This document shows, in pieces, positions 19,212 through 27,256 of a stretch of 64,000 nt of DNA. The notes under the pieces were generated by a model. It was not told the DNA's origin and searched no databases. It was given only the letters and a program-made list of their open reading frames with translations. A program made the position numbers and the translations under genes. Each line of letters starts with the position of its first letter. Within the stretch, counting starts at the first letter, position 1. The stretch is from assembly GCF_018127745.1 (NCBI RefSeq), contig NZ_CP072333.1, forward strand, positions 248,001 to 312,000. Reading direction: 5' to 3'. Source of the DNA: Porphyromonas sp. oral taxon 275. GTDB lineage: Bacteria; Bacteroidota; Bacteroidia; Bacteroidales; Porphyromonadaceae.

Positions 19212-19988
19212 GTATCGTGGTGAATGCTTAGTCCTGTTGTAGAGCGCTAAAATACCACAATTAGACGATAGTCAGCACCTAGCAGCTTGAGGGTCAAGCT
19301 CGAGGGGCGCTGCGAAGCGCTCCTTTTCGCTGCTCGCCTTGGGCCTTCTGCAGGGGACGAAGTAGCTCCCAAGCGCCCCCAATGCAACCCAAGACGAAGC
19401 ATGTCGCTAGACGAGACGGGAGGCTTAGCTCAGGTATGCTCGCCGCCTAAGGAGCTCTCATCTGCGCCTCGTCAAGCCAAGCAAAGCGTGCTGCTCCTGC
19501 CGCTGCTTCCTGCGACTATAGGAGGAGGCCTCGGGAGGGATACCAGTGGGCGCTCTGAGGGGCGTCAGTGACGGGCGTGAGGGACGTCAGTCAGCACGCC
19601 CACTGATATCCCTCACGGAGCAGGGGGCGGGTGCTTGGGTTCCTTGCCTGATAGCGGGAGGCTTGCCTTGGGTAGGGGAGGGCGAAGAGCTTGGTCTAGG
19701 ATGGGATGGCTGCACCGCGTCTTATGAGCGCTTCTGCATTCGACTGTAAGGGTAAAAGGCCGTCCAATCGGGGCGGCATTACTGATACGCTAGGCCTGCT
19801 CCCTACCTGCGTATCCTAGCTTGGTAGGTTAGGGGAGGGCTTCGGTCGAACGAGCTTGAGGTGGCGGCTCGGGGGCGGCCTGGTCGGCTGTCTTGTCTTG
19901 GGGGCTGAGGCGCTGGGTCGTGGCTGCTGGAGGAGCCGCTCGTAGGAGGCCGCGGCAGGGCGCTGCGGGGTGAATGGCGAAAACTTAG
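19212..19988. other. Gene-free interval upstream of the flippase-like gene
   Basis: Apart from the GC-type 22-bp array at 19533-19620 I find no gene, RNA or clear regulatory site until the promoter at 19989. Several short open frames exist on both strands but carry no signal peptide or known motif. Confidence 0.65.
19533..19620 (-). repeat. 22-bp minisatellite array C (GC type, 4 units, one flipped)
   Basis: Central hexamers GATACC, GGCGTC, GACGTC and GATATC begin at 19539, 19561, 19583 and 19605, exactly 22 bp apart. The first three units have their CCCTCA side on the minus strand. The last reads CACTGATATCCCTCACGG on the plus strand. Orientation therefore switches without breaking the 22-bp phase. 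Confidence 0.85.
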
Positions 19989-19996
19989 TACATTTG
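19989..19996 (+). promoter_or_regulatory. Promoter -7 box for the 20089-23509 genes
   Basis: TACATTTG fits TAnnTTTG, about 90 bp before the start at 20089. No clear -33 element is seen. Confidence 0.5.
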
Positions 19997-20088
19997 CCTC
20001 TGCCAAGGCATATATATAATAGCATAAGGAGCTGTGTGCCCGCCGCCTCGGTGCAGACCCCAGCGCGGCAGAGAGCACATACACAGAT

Positions 20089-21120
20089 ATGAAGACCAAT
20101 CCTACGACAAAGGCCGTCCTCTGGGTCGTCATCCCGCTGCTCATCGGCGGGCTGGGCTTTTGGGGACTCTACCGAGAGACCGACTGGCGCGAGCTGGGGC
20201 AGACGCTGAGCAGCGAGGTACGCTACCCAGTACTCCTCTTCAGCCTCCTCTTCGGCCTGATGAGCAACCTCTGTCGTGGTCTGCGCTGGGAGCTGCTCGT
20301 GGCTCCACTGGCGACGGACGGCGCGCCGCCGCGGCGTATCAATACCATCTGCACCGTCCTCGGCTCCTACACCGTGAACATGGGCATCCCTCGCTCGGGC
20401 GAGGTGTGGCGCTGCGTCGAGCTGGAGCGTAGGGAGCAGATCCCCTTCGCGCAGCTCTTCGGTACGCTCATCGTAGACCGTCTGGTGGATGTCCTCATGC
20501 TGGGGCTGATCCTCGTGGGGATCGTGGCCTCGAGCACGGATTTCTTTAGAGATTACTTCGCTCAGCACCCCGAGGTGCTCGAGGCGCTGGTGGGCTTTGC
20601 CCACAGCCCCTGGATGCTCGTCCTCATCGCCCTCGGGCTGGGGAGCGTGGCGCTGGTGGCGTGGCTGCTGCGCTATCGCCCCGAGGGGCGCGTGGCGCAC
20701 TTCCTCCGCCAGCTGTGGCAGGGCGGGATGAGTATACGCCAGATGCCCCACCGCGGGCGCTTCCTGCTGCTGACGGTGCTCATCTGGATTGGCTACTTCT
20801 GCTACTTCTACTTTGCCCTCTTCGCCTTCCCCGCCACGGAGCACCTGCCCCTCTCGGTCGCTGGCATCGCCTTTGCCCTGAGCAGCATGTCGGTGATCGT
20901 ACCCGTGCAGGCAGGGATGGGCGCCTGGCATGCGGCCGTCATCGCGACCTTCACCACCTTCGGCATGGCCCTGCAGCCCGCGCAGGACTTCGCCTTCATC
21001 GTCCACACGGCACAGACCCTGTGGATCACGCTCTGCGGGCTCATCGCTATCCTTGCGCTCCCGATCATCAACAGGCACTACGTGCGCCAGCGCTTCGCCA
21101 CGGAGCATACTACACCTTAA
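20089..21120 (+). CDS. Flippase-like integral membrane protein (UPF0104 / LPG synthase TM domain)
   Basis: A 343-residue protein with about eight predicted membrane helices beginning at residue 10 (AVLWVVIPLLIGGLGF). It carries family landmarks SNLCRGLRWELL, GSYTVNMGIPRSGEVWRC, GTLIVDRLVDVLML and IVPVQAGMGAWHAAV. These are typical of the lysylphosphatidylglycerol synthase transmembrane region (UPF0104/AglD2), which without a synthetase domain is usually regarded as a lipid or glycolipid transporter. The exact substrate is unknown. It precedes pepD by 6 bp. Confidence 0.85.
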   Translation: MKTNPTTKAVLWVVIPLLIGGLGFWGLYRETDWRELGQTLSSEVRYPVLLFSLLFGLMSNLCRGLRWELLVAPLATDGAPPRRINTICTVLGSYTVNMGIPRSGEVWRCVELERREQIPFAQLFGTLIVDRLVDVLMLGLILVGIVASSTDFFRDYFAQHPEVLEALVGFAHSPWMLVLIALGLGSVALVAWLLRYRPEGRVAHFLRQLWQGGMSIRQMPHRGRFLLLTVLIWIGYFCYFYFALFAFPATEHLPLSVAGIAFALSSMSVIVPVQAGMGAWHAAVIATFTTFGMALQPAQDFAFIVHTAQTLWITLCGLIAILALPIINRHYVRQRFATEHTTP

Positions 21121-21126
21121 TAATGA

Positions 21127-22587
21127 ATGACTATGGCAACAGAGATTAAGACCCTAGCGCCCGCCGCCGTGTGGGGCTACTTCTACGATCTGACGCAGAT
21201 CCCTCGCCCCACGGGGCATACCCTCGCCGCTCAGGACTATGTCCTAGCGCTGGCCGCCCGTCTAGGGCTCAAGGCCGAGCGGCATGCTGTGGGGAATGTA
21301 CTGGTGCACAAGCCCGCTACGGCAGGCCTGGAGCAGCGCCCCGTCGTGACGCTACAGGCGCACCTCGACATGGTGCCACAGAAGAATAGTCACGTGCAGC
21401 ACGACTTCGTCACCGACCCCATAGACGCCTATATCGACGGCGAGTGGGTCACGGCACGCGATACGACCCTCGGCGCGGATAACGGCATCGGGGTAGCCTA
21501 CATGATGGCAGTCCTCGCGGATAACACGCTCCGCCACGGCCCGATCGAGGCCCTCTTCACCATCGACGAGGAGGTCGGCATGGTCGGGGCGCACGGCCTG
21601 CAGCCCGGCTTCTCCAAGGGGCAGATCCTCATCAACCTCGATAGCGAGGACGAGGGGCAGCTCTTCGTAGGCTGTGCAGGTGCCGTGGATGTCAAGGTCT
21701 CGCTCGAGTACAAGGATCAGGAGCCGACCCCCGAGGGCGACATCGCTGTACGCATCGCCTTGACGGGACTCAAGGGTGGGCACTCGGGGACGGATATCAT
21801 CCTCGGCCGTGCTAATGCCAATAAGCAGCTGGCGCGCTTCCTCAAGGAGGCCATCGCTAGCTATGGTGCCCGCCTCGTCAGCTTCGACGGCGGCTCGCTG
21901 CGCAATGCCATCCCACGTGAGGCCTTCGCCGTGGTCACGATCCCCGAGGCTGAGGCCGATGGGCTGTGGGAGTTCGCCTCCGACTTCGCCGACCAGTTGC
22001 GGGTAGAGTTCCGCGGCGTCGAGGAGACGATCAGCCTCACACTGGAGCGCACCGAGCTCCCCGCCACAGTCGTCCCCGAGGAGATACAGGATGCACTGAT
22101 CAATGCTGTGGTGGCCTGCGTCAACGGCCCCCAGAGCATGCTCACCGAGTTCCCCGGTATCGTCGAGTCCTCGACCAATATGGCGCGCGTGCTGCTGGAG
22201 GCAGGGCACTTCTCGGCTACCTTCCTCGTGCGCAGCTCTTCGGATAGCCGCAAGATGGAGGTAGCTGGTGCCATCGAGAGCGCCTTCAACCTCGCAGGCG
22301 CCGAGGTGGACTATTCGGCAGGCTACGGTGGCTGGGCGCCCAACGCCTCCTCGCCCATCCTCGGGACGCTGCGAAAGGCCTACGAGGAGGTGACGGGCCA
22401 GACGCCCGAGGTCACCATCATCCATGCTGGGCTGGAGTGCGGCATCCTGCAGGGCGTCATGCCCGAGGCCGATATGATCTCCTTCGGCCCCGATATCCGC
22501 GCTCCGCATTCGCCCGACGAGCGCGTCTCCATAGCTTCGGTAGAGCGCTGCTGGCATATCCTTACCAAGGCGCTGGAGCAGGTCTAA
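21127..22587 (+). CDS. pepD: Aminoacyl-histidine dipeptidase (M20 family)
   Basis: A 486-residue cytosolic zinc dipeptidase (carnosinase-like, M20C) that splits Xaa-His and other dipeptides. Metal and catalytic residues are visible: His79 and Asp81 in LQAHLDMVP, Asp118 in TLGADNGIG, Glu148-Glu149 in TIDEEVGM, and Asp in NLDSEDEG. The dimerisation-domain motif GLKGGHSGTDI and the late HAGLECG metal ligand are also present. This suits an asaccharolytic or peptide-fermenting life style. It lies 6 bp behind the membrane-protein gene. Confidence 0.95.
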   Translation: MTMATEIKTLAPAAVWGYFYDLTQIPRPTGHTLAAQDYVLALAARLGLKAERHAVGNVLVHKPATAGLEQRPVVTLQAHLDMVPQKNSHVQHDFVTDPIDAYIDGEWVTARDTTLGADNGIGVAYMMAVLADNTLRHGPIEALFTIDEEVGMVGAHGLQPGFSKGQILINLDSEDEGQLFVGCAGAVDVKVSLEYKDQEPTPEGDIAVRIALTGLKGGHSGTDIILGRANANKQLARFLKEAIASYGARLVSFDGGSLRNAIPREAFAVVTIPEAEADGLWEFASDFADQLRVEFRGVEETISLTLERTELPATVVPEEIQDALINAVVACVNGPQSMLTEFPGIVESSTNMARVLLEAGHFSATFLVRSSSDSRKMEVAGAIESAFNLAGAEVDYSAGYGGWAPNASSPILGTLRKAYEEVTGQTPEVTIIHAGLECGILQGVMPEADMISFGPDIRAPHSPDERVSIASVERCWHILTKALEQV

Positions 22588-22621
22588 GCACAATCATCAA
22601 GGTATATAGATATAGAAGTAA

Positions 22622-23509
22622 ATGAGTAAAACAGCTTATGTATTCCCCGGTCAGGGCGCACAGTTCGTCGGCATGGGGAAGGAGCTCTACGAGAGCCACC
22701 CCCTAGCGAAGGAACTCTTCGAGAAGGCCAACGAGATCCTCGGCTTCCGCATCACGGACATCATGTTCGACGGGACGGACGAGGAGCTGAAGCAGACCAA
22801 GGTCACGCAGCCCGCCGTCTTCCTCCACTCCGTCATCCGTGCGCTCTGCCTCGGCGACGAGTTCCAGCCCGATATGGTCGCTGGTCACTCGCTGGGTGAG
22901 TTCTCCGCGCTGGTGGCTGCTGGAGCCCTGAGCTTCGAGGACGGTCTGCGCCTCGTGTCCAAGCGTGCGCTGGCGATGCAGGCAGCCTGTGAGCTGCAGC
23001 CCAGCACGATGGCAGCCGTCCTTGGCCTGCCCGACGAGCGCGTCACGGAGATCGTGGCGAGCATTCAGGATGAGGTCGTCGTCGCGGCGAACTTCAACTG
23101 CCCTGGTCAGCTCGTCATCTCGGGGACTGTCGCAGGTGTCGATAAGGCCTGCGAGCTCCTCAAGGAGGCCGGTGCTAAGCGCGCCCTCAAGCTCAATGTC
23201 GGGGGTGCCTTCCACTCCCCACTGATGGAGCCTGCACGCCTCGAGCTGCAGCGCGCCATCGAGGGCACCGAGTTCCACAAGCCCCGCTGCCCCATCTATC
23301 AGAATGTCCCCGCTAGCGCAGTCAACTGCACCCATGGCATCAAGAAGAACCTCATCGCTCAGCTCACAGCGCCCGTACGCTGGACGGAGAGCGTCCGTGC
23401 CATGGTCGCTGACGGTGCTACGACCTTCATCGAGGTAGGCCCAGGTGCCGTCCTGCAGGGGCTCGTCAAAAAGATCGCTCCAGAGGTCGCTACCGAGGGA
23501 TGCCAGTAG
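22622..23509 (+). CDS. fabD: Malonyl-CoA:ACP transacylase
   Basis: A 295-residue enzyme moving the malonyl group from CoA to acyl carrier protein for fatty acid synthesis. It contains VFPGQGAQFVGMGKEL at the start, the nucleophile elbow AGHSLGEFSALVAAG (Ser90), the catalytic His in GGAFHSPLM, and IEVGPGAVLQGLVKK near the end. Full length. It is last of a three-gene rightward group and is followed by a strong terminator. Confidence 0.96.
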   Translation: MSKTAYVFPGQGAQFVGMGKELYESHPLAKELFEKANEILGFRITDIMFDGTDEELKQTKVTQPAVFLHSVIRALCLGDEFQPDMVAGHSLGEFSALVAAGALSFEDGLRLVSKRALAMQAACELQPSTMAAVLGLPDERVTEIVASIQDEVVVAANFNCPGQLVISGTVAGVDKACELLKEAGAKRALKLNVGGAFHSPLMEPARLELQRAIEGTEFHKPRCPIYQNVPASAVNCTHGIKKNLIAQLTAPVRWTESVRAMVADGATTFIEVGPGAVLQGLVKKIAPEVATEGCQ

Positions 23510-23583
23510 CTTGATGAGGCCGTGAGCCTTGTGCTAGCTTACCCGTCGCACGAGGTCTCAGCCCGCCCGCTAGGCTCTTAGAC

Positions 23584-23628
23584 AAAGGGACTTAGCCCAT
23601 CTAAGTGGGCTAAGTCCCTTTTTTTTCT
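23584..23628 (+). terminator. fabD terminator
   Basis: Perfect 16-bp stem AAAGGGACTTAGCCCA (23584-23599) with 23606-23621 and an uninterrupted T run through 23628. Confidence 0.92.
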
Positions 23629-23780
23629 TTTCTTAGTAGCCGAATTGAGTCTTTATGCAGCTCTGTGCGTAGCGCTTTACCCTGCTGCTGGGGCTGCTTC
23701 CTTGGGCTCTATGGTAGACCTCTTGGGCTCGGGTAATTAGCCTCTGTCCCTCGGCTCCCGCATAATTTGAAAGTGTACAA

Positions 23781-24599
23781 ATGAGAACGTTGATCTACGC
23801 CCTAGCCTTGATGGGCGGCCTCCTTTTGACCTCCTGTGGTAGCGCCCGCGAGGTGCTCTACATGCAGGACTTGACCCAAGTCGATCAGGATAGCATGACG
23901 GTGATTGAACTGGCGCAGCGTGCCCCCGCACTCCGCGTCGCCCCCGATGACCGCATCTCCATCGTCGTCAGCAGTAAGGACCCCGAGCTTGCTACGCAGT
24001 TCAACCTCCCCGTGGTGACCAACCGCGTGGGGATGGAGAGTGGCTTTGGCAGTACTAATCCTTCGGTGTCGACCTATGTTGTAGCTCCTGATGGTACGAT
24101 TGACTTCCCCGTGCTGGGACGTATTAAGGTAGCGGGTAAGGATAGACATGGGATAGCCACCGACATCAAGCAGCGCATCATCGCGGGTGGACTACTCAAG
24201 GACCCCGTGGTGACGGTAGAGATGACCAACCTCTACGTGTCCATCCTGGGTGAGGTACAGCGTCCAGGGCGTTACGCCTTCGACCGTGATAAGATGACCA
24301 TCTTGGATGCCTTCAGCCTCGCGGGGGACCTCACGATCTACGGACGTCGTGACCGCATCCTGCTCCTGCGCCAGGAGGGGGATCAGCAGGTGGCCTACCG
24401 CCTCGACCTGCGCTCGGCGAGTAATCTCATGGCCTCCCCAGCCTACTACCTCAAAGCGGGTGACGTCATCTATGTCGACCCTAATAACTATCGTGCGCGC
24501 CAGGCCACGGTCAATGGAAACAATGTCCTCTCGACGTCCTTCTGGATCTCGCTGGCTTCGCTCGCTACCAGCGTAGCACTGCTCATCATCCGTCGTTAA
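23781..24599 (+). CDS. Polysaccharide export outer-membrane lipoprotein (Wza/BexD type)
   Basis: A 272-residue lipoprotein. The signal peptide ends in LLLTSC, making Cys19 the lipidated residue. The Poly_export domain (PDDRISIVVSSKDPEL through PDGTIDFPVLGRIKVAG) is followed by a SLBB-type domain (VSILGEVQRPGRYAF). A C-terminal hydrophobic helix, WISLASLATSVALLIIRR, could cross the outer membrane as in Wza. It should form the export channel for capsule or exopolysaccharide. It is 12 bp upstream of the co-polymerase/kinase gene. The same pair is known in P. gingivalis. Confidence 0.9.
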   Translation: MRTLIYALALMGGLLLTSCGSAREVLYMQDLTQVDQDSMTVIELAQRAPALRVAPDDRISIVVSSKDPELATQFNLPVVTNRVGMESGFGSTNPSVSTYVVAPDGTIDFPVLGRIKVAGKDRHGIATDIKQRIIAGGLLKDPVVTVEMTNLYVSILGEVQRPGRYAFDRDKMTILDAFSLAGDLTIYGRRDRILLLRQEGDQQVAYRLDLRSASNLMASPAYYLKAGDVIYVDPNNYRARQATVNGNNVLSTSFWISLASLATSVALLIIRR

Positions 24600-24611
24600 T
24601 ACTAGCTCTAC

Positions 24612-27008
24612 ATGAATACCGACCAAATGCAGCAGCCGGAGTCGCTGGAGTCCTCCATTAGTCTCCCCGATCTCCTTAAGCTCTTCCTCTCGCACTGGCG
24701 CTGGTTCCTGCTCTCACTGGTGATCTTCCTGTCGCTGGGGATGCTGTACCTCAGCATCACGCAGCCAGTCTACACACGCTCCACCTCTATCCTGATCAAG
24801 GAGGATAAGGAAAACAGTGCCTCCACTGGGGATCTTAGCGCCTTCCAGAACCTCGGCCTCTTCCAGGGCTCGTCGAAGGTGCAGAATGAGCTGATCACCA
24901 TCCAGTCGCCCGTCATCATCACCGAGGTCGTACGTCGCCTTGGACTGAATGTCAACTACAGTGTCCGCACGGGTCTACGCTCCCATACGCTCTATGGTAC
25001 CGAGCTACCGCTGCGCCTGCAGCTCCTCGACCATGATCCCGAGGAGGGGAGTAGCCTCGTCCTCAGCCCCTCTACGGATGGGGGGCTGGTGCTGGATCAG
25101 TTCGTCTCCGCAGGGGAGAAGCTCCAGCAGGCACCTATCAAGGCGCGCTATGGCGACACCATCAAGAGCCCTATTGGTCGACTCCTCGTCCTCCCCGTGC
25201 AGGGCGTCTCCGCTCAGCTCCCTCAGGAGGTCAAGGTCTCCATCGCTCGCATCGACGATACCGCCAATGGGGTGCTTTCAGGATTGAAGGGAACCTTGGT
25301 CGATGATAAGTCTACCGTCATCCAGCTGACCTACAACGACGTCTCCGCCCAGCGTGCCGAGGACATCCTCTCTACCATCGTCTCGGTCTACAACGAGCTG
25401 TGGGTGGAGGACAAGAACCAGGTCGCGGTCTCGACCTCACGATTCATCGATGAGCGTCTCGATGTCATCCAGCGTGACCTGGGTGCAGTCGACGGGGATA
25501 TCTCTAAGTTCAAGAGCCGTAACCTCCTGCCCAACGTCGATGAGGTCACCCGCCTCGTCCTCGATAAGAGCAAGGACGCCGAAGCGCAGCTTCTCCTACT
25601 GAGCAACCAGATCTCTATGGCGCGCTACATCCGCTCCTACATCCTCGACGAGCGTAACCAGTGGCGCGTGCTGCCTGCCAACTCTGGCATCGGTAGCGAT
25701 CATGTAGAGAGCCTCATTGGCGAGTACAACAAGAACCTCATCCTCTACAACCGTCTCAAGGCCAATAGTAGTGAGGCGAACCCCCGCGTGCTGGACCTCG
25801 AGCATACGCTCACCGAGCTCCGTAGCGCAGTGTCCAAGAGCCTGGATAACGTCATCGTCTCCCTCTCCACGCAGATCAACAGCCTTCAGGCGAGCGAGCA
25901 GCGCAATACCTCCCGCATTGCCTCTAGCCCCGAGCAGGCCAAGTATCTGATCTCCATCGAGCGTCAGCAGAAGATTAAGGAGGCCCTCTACCTCTACCTG
26001 CTGCAGAAGCGTGAGGAGACGCAGCTCAAGCAGTCCTTCGCTGCCTACAATACGCGCGTCATCACGCCCCCTATGGGTTCGCGTAAGCCCTCCTCGCCCA
26101 TCACGCGCAACATCCTCCTGGCGAGCTTCGTGCTCGGTCTTATCCTGCCTGCTGTCGCCATCTTCGCTATTGACGCCTTCGATACAAAGCTCCGCGGCCG
26201 TAAGGATGCTGAGGTCCTCTCGATACCCTACCTCGGGCAGATCCCCGACATGAATAAGTATCGTAGCCTGAGGACGCGCCTGGCACAGCGCTTTGGCCGC
26301 CTGCCCCACGACTCCAATAGAGTGCGTCCCGTGGTGGTCACGGCAGCGGGTGGAGACCAGATGAACGAGGCCTTCCGCATCCTCCGTACGAATATCCAGT
26401 ACATGCTCCCGAAGGATCGTGCCCAGGTCGTCATGCTCAGCTCCATCAATCCAGCCAGCGGTAAGACCTTCATCACGCTGAACCTCGCCAATAGCTTTGC
26501 GCTCAAGGGCAAGCGTGTCGCTGTCCTGGACCTTGACCTACGCCGAGCGCTGCTCTCGCTCTACATCAACCGCCCCAAGCCCGGGCTCTCCTCCTTCCTC
26601 AATGGGGAGATCAGTAAGATCTCGGAGCTGCGCTACACGCATCCCGATATGCCGGGGCTGGATATCTATCCTGTAGGGATCATCCCGCCTAACCCCGCTG
26701 AGCTGCTCTCGACCGAGCGCCTCTCCGAGCTCCTTGATCAGCTGCGCCCGCACTACGACCTCATCCTGATCGACTGCCCGCCTGCAGAGATCGTGGCCGA
26801 TGCCAGCATCATCACCGAGGTGGTGGATATGACGCTCTTCGTCCTACGTGTCGGCGTACTGGATAAGCGCCTGCTCCCCGAGCTGGAGCGCTTCTACCGC
26901 GAGAACAAGTATCGCCAGATGACCTACGTCGTCAACGGCGTCGACCAGCTCAGCAGCAAGTACGGCTACAACTACGGCTATGGTGACTACTATGCCAAGA
27001 GCAAGTAG
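24612..27008 (+). CDS. Wzc/Ptk1-like polysaccharide co-polymerase with tyrosine kinase domain
   Basis: A 798-residue inner-membrane protein. It has an N-terminal Wzz domain with SLPDLLKLFLSHWRWFLLSL as the first helix, a long periplasmic coiled-coil part, and a second helix around NILLASFVLGLILPAVAIFA (about 497-516). The cytoplasmic BY-kinase domain has Walker A INPASGKTF, Walker A' VAVLDLDLRR and Walker B LILIDCPP. The C-terminus is a tyrosine cluster (YGYNYGYGDYY), the usual autophosphorylation site. It controls chain length and export of extracellular polysaccharide with the lipoprotein upstream. It closely resembles P. gingivalis Ptk1. Confidence 0.93.
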   Translation: MNTDQMQQPESLESSISLPDLLKLFLSHWRWFLLSLVIFLSLGMLYLSITQPVYTRSTSILIKEDKENSASTGDLSAFQNLGLFQGSSKVQNELITIQSPVIITEVVRRLGLNVNYSVRTGLRSHTLYGTELPLRLQLLDHDPEEGSSLVLSPSTDGGLVLDQFVSAGEKLQQAPIKARYGDTIKSPIGRLLVLPVQGVSAQLPQEVKVSIARIDDTANGVLSGLKGTLVDDKSTVIQLTYNDVSAQRAEDILSTIVSVYNELWVEDKNQVAVSTSRFIDERLDVIQRDLGAVDGDISKFKSRNLLPNVDEVTRLVLDKSKDAEAQLLLLSNQISMARYIRSYILDERNQWRVLPANSGIGSDHVESLIGEYNKNLILYNRLKANSSEANPRVLDLEHTLTELRSAVSKSLDNVIVSLSTQINSLQASEQRNTSRIASSPEQAKYLISIERQQKIKEALYLYLLQKREETQLKQSFAAYNTRVITPPMGSRKPSSPITRNILLASFVLGLILPAVAIFAIDAFDTKLRGRKDAEVLSIPYLGQIPDMNKYRSLRTRLAQRFGRLPHDSNRVRPVVVTAAGGDQMNEAFRILRTNIQYMLPKDRAQVVMLSSINPASGKTFITLNLANSFALKGKRVAVLDLDLRRALLSLYINRPKPGLSSFLNGEISKISELRYTHPDMPGLDIYPVGIIPPNPAELLSTERLSELLDQLRPHYDLILIDCPPAEIVADASIITEVVDMTLFVLRVGVLDKRLLPELERFYRENKYRQMTYVVNGVDQLSSKYGYNYGYGDYYAKSK

Positions 27009-27039
27009 CCGCGCGCTCCACTGATCCGCATACCCTAGT

Positions 27040-27080
27040 GAGCCTACGACTTCCCCTCTCGGGGGGGCGGTCGCAGGCTC
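27040..27080 (+). terminator. Terminator after the tyrosine kinase gene
   Basis: GAGCCTaCGAC (27040-27050) pairs with GTCGcAGGCTC (27070-27080), with one mismatch. A pyrimidine-rich tail follows. Confidence 0.65.
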
Positions 27081-27256
27081 GCTCTCTTTATACCTCTTAC
27101 CCGAGTCCCTCGCAGCCCATCGTACGGGTGTGAGGCTCTAGTCCCTCAGGGCTTGGGCTGGCAAGCGTGCCGCCTGCAGCTGAGCCTGCCTAAGTCTAGA
27201 GGACAAGGAGCGCTGCTACGCTGAGCGGCAGGTGACTCTACCTTATCTCCTTCCTA

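Noticed and set aside
19816..21108. 430-codon minus-strand frame over the flippase-like gene and its upstream region
   Set aside because: It overlaps a clear membrane-protein gene and runs through its promoter. Its His/Gln/Glu-rich translation looks non-protein.
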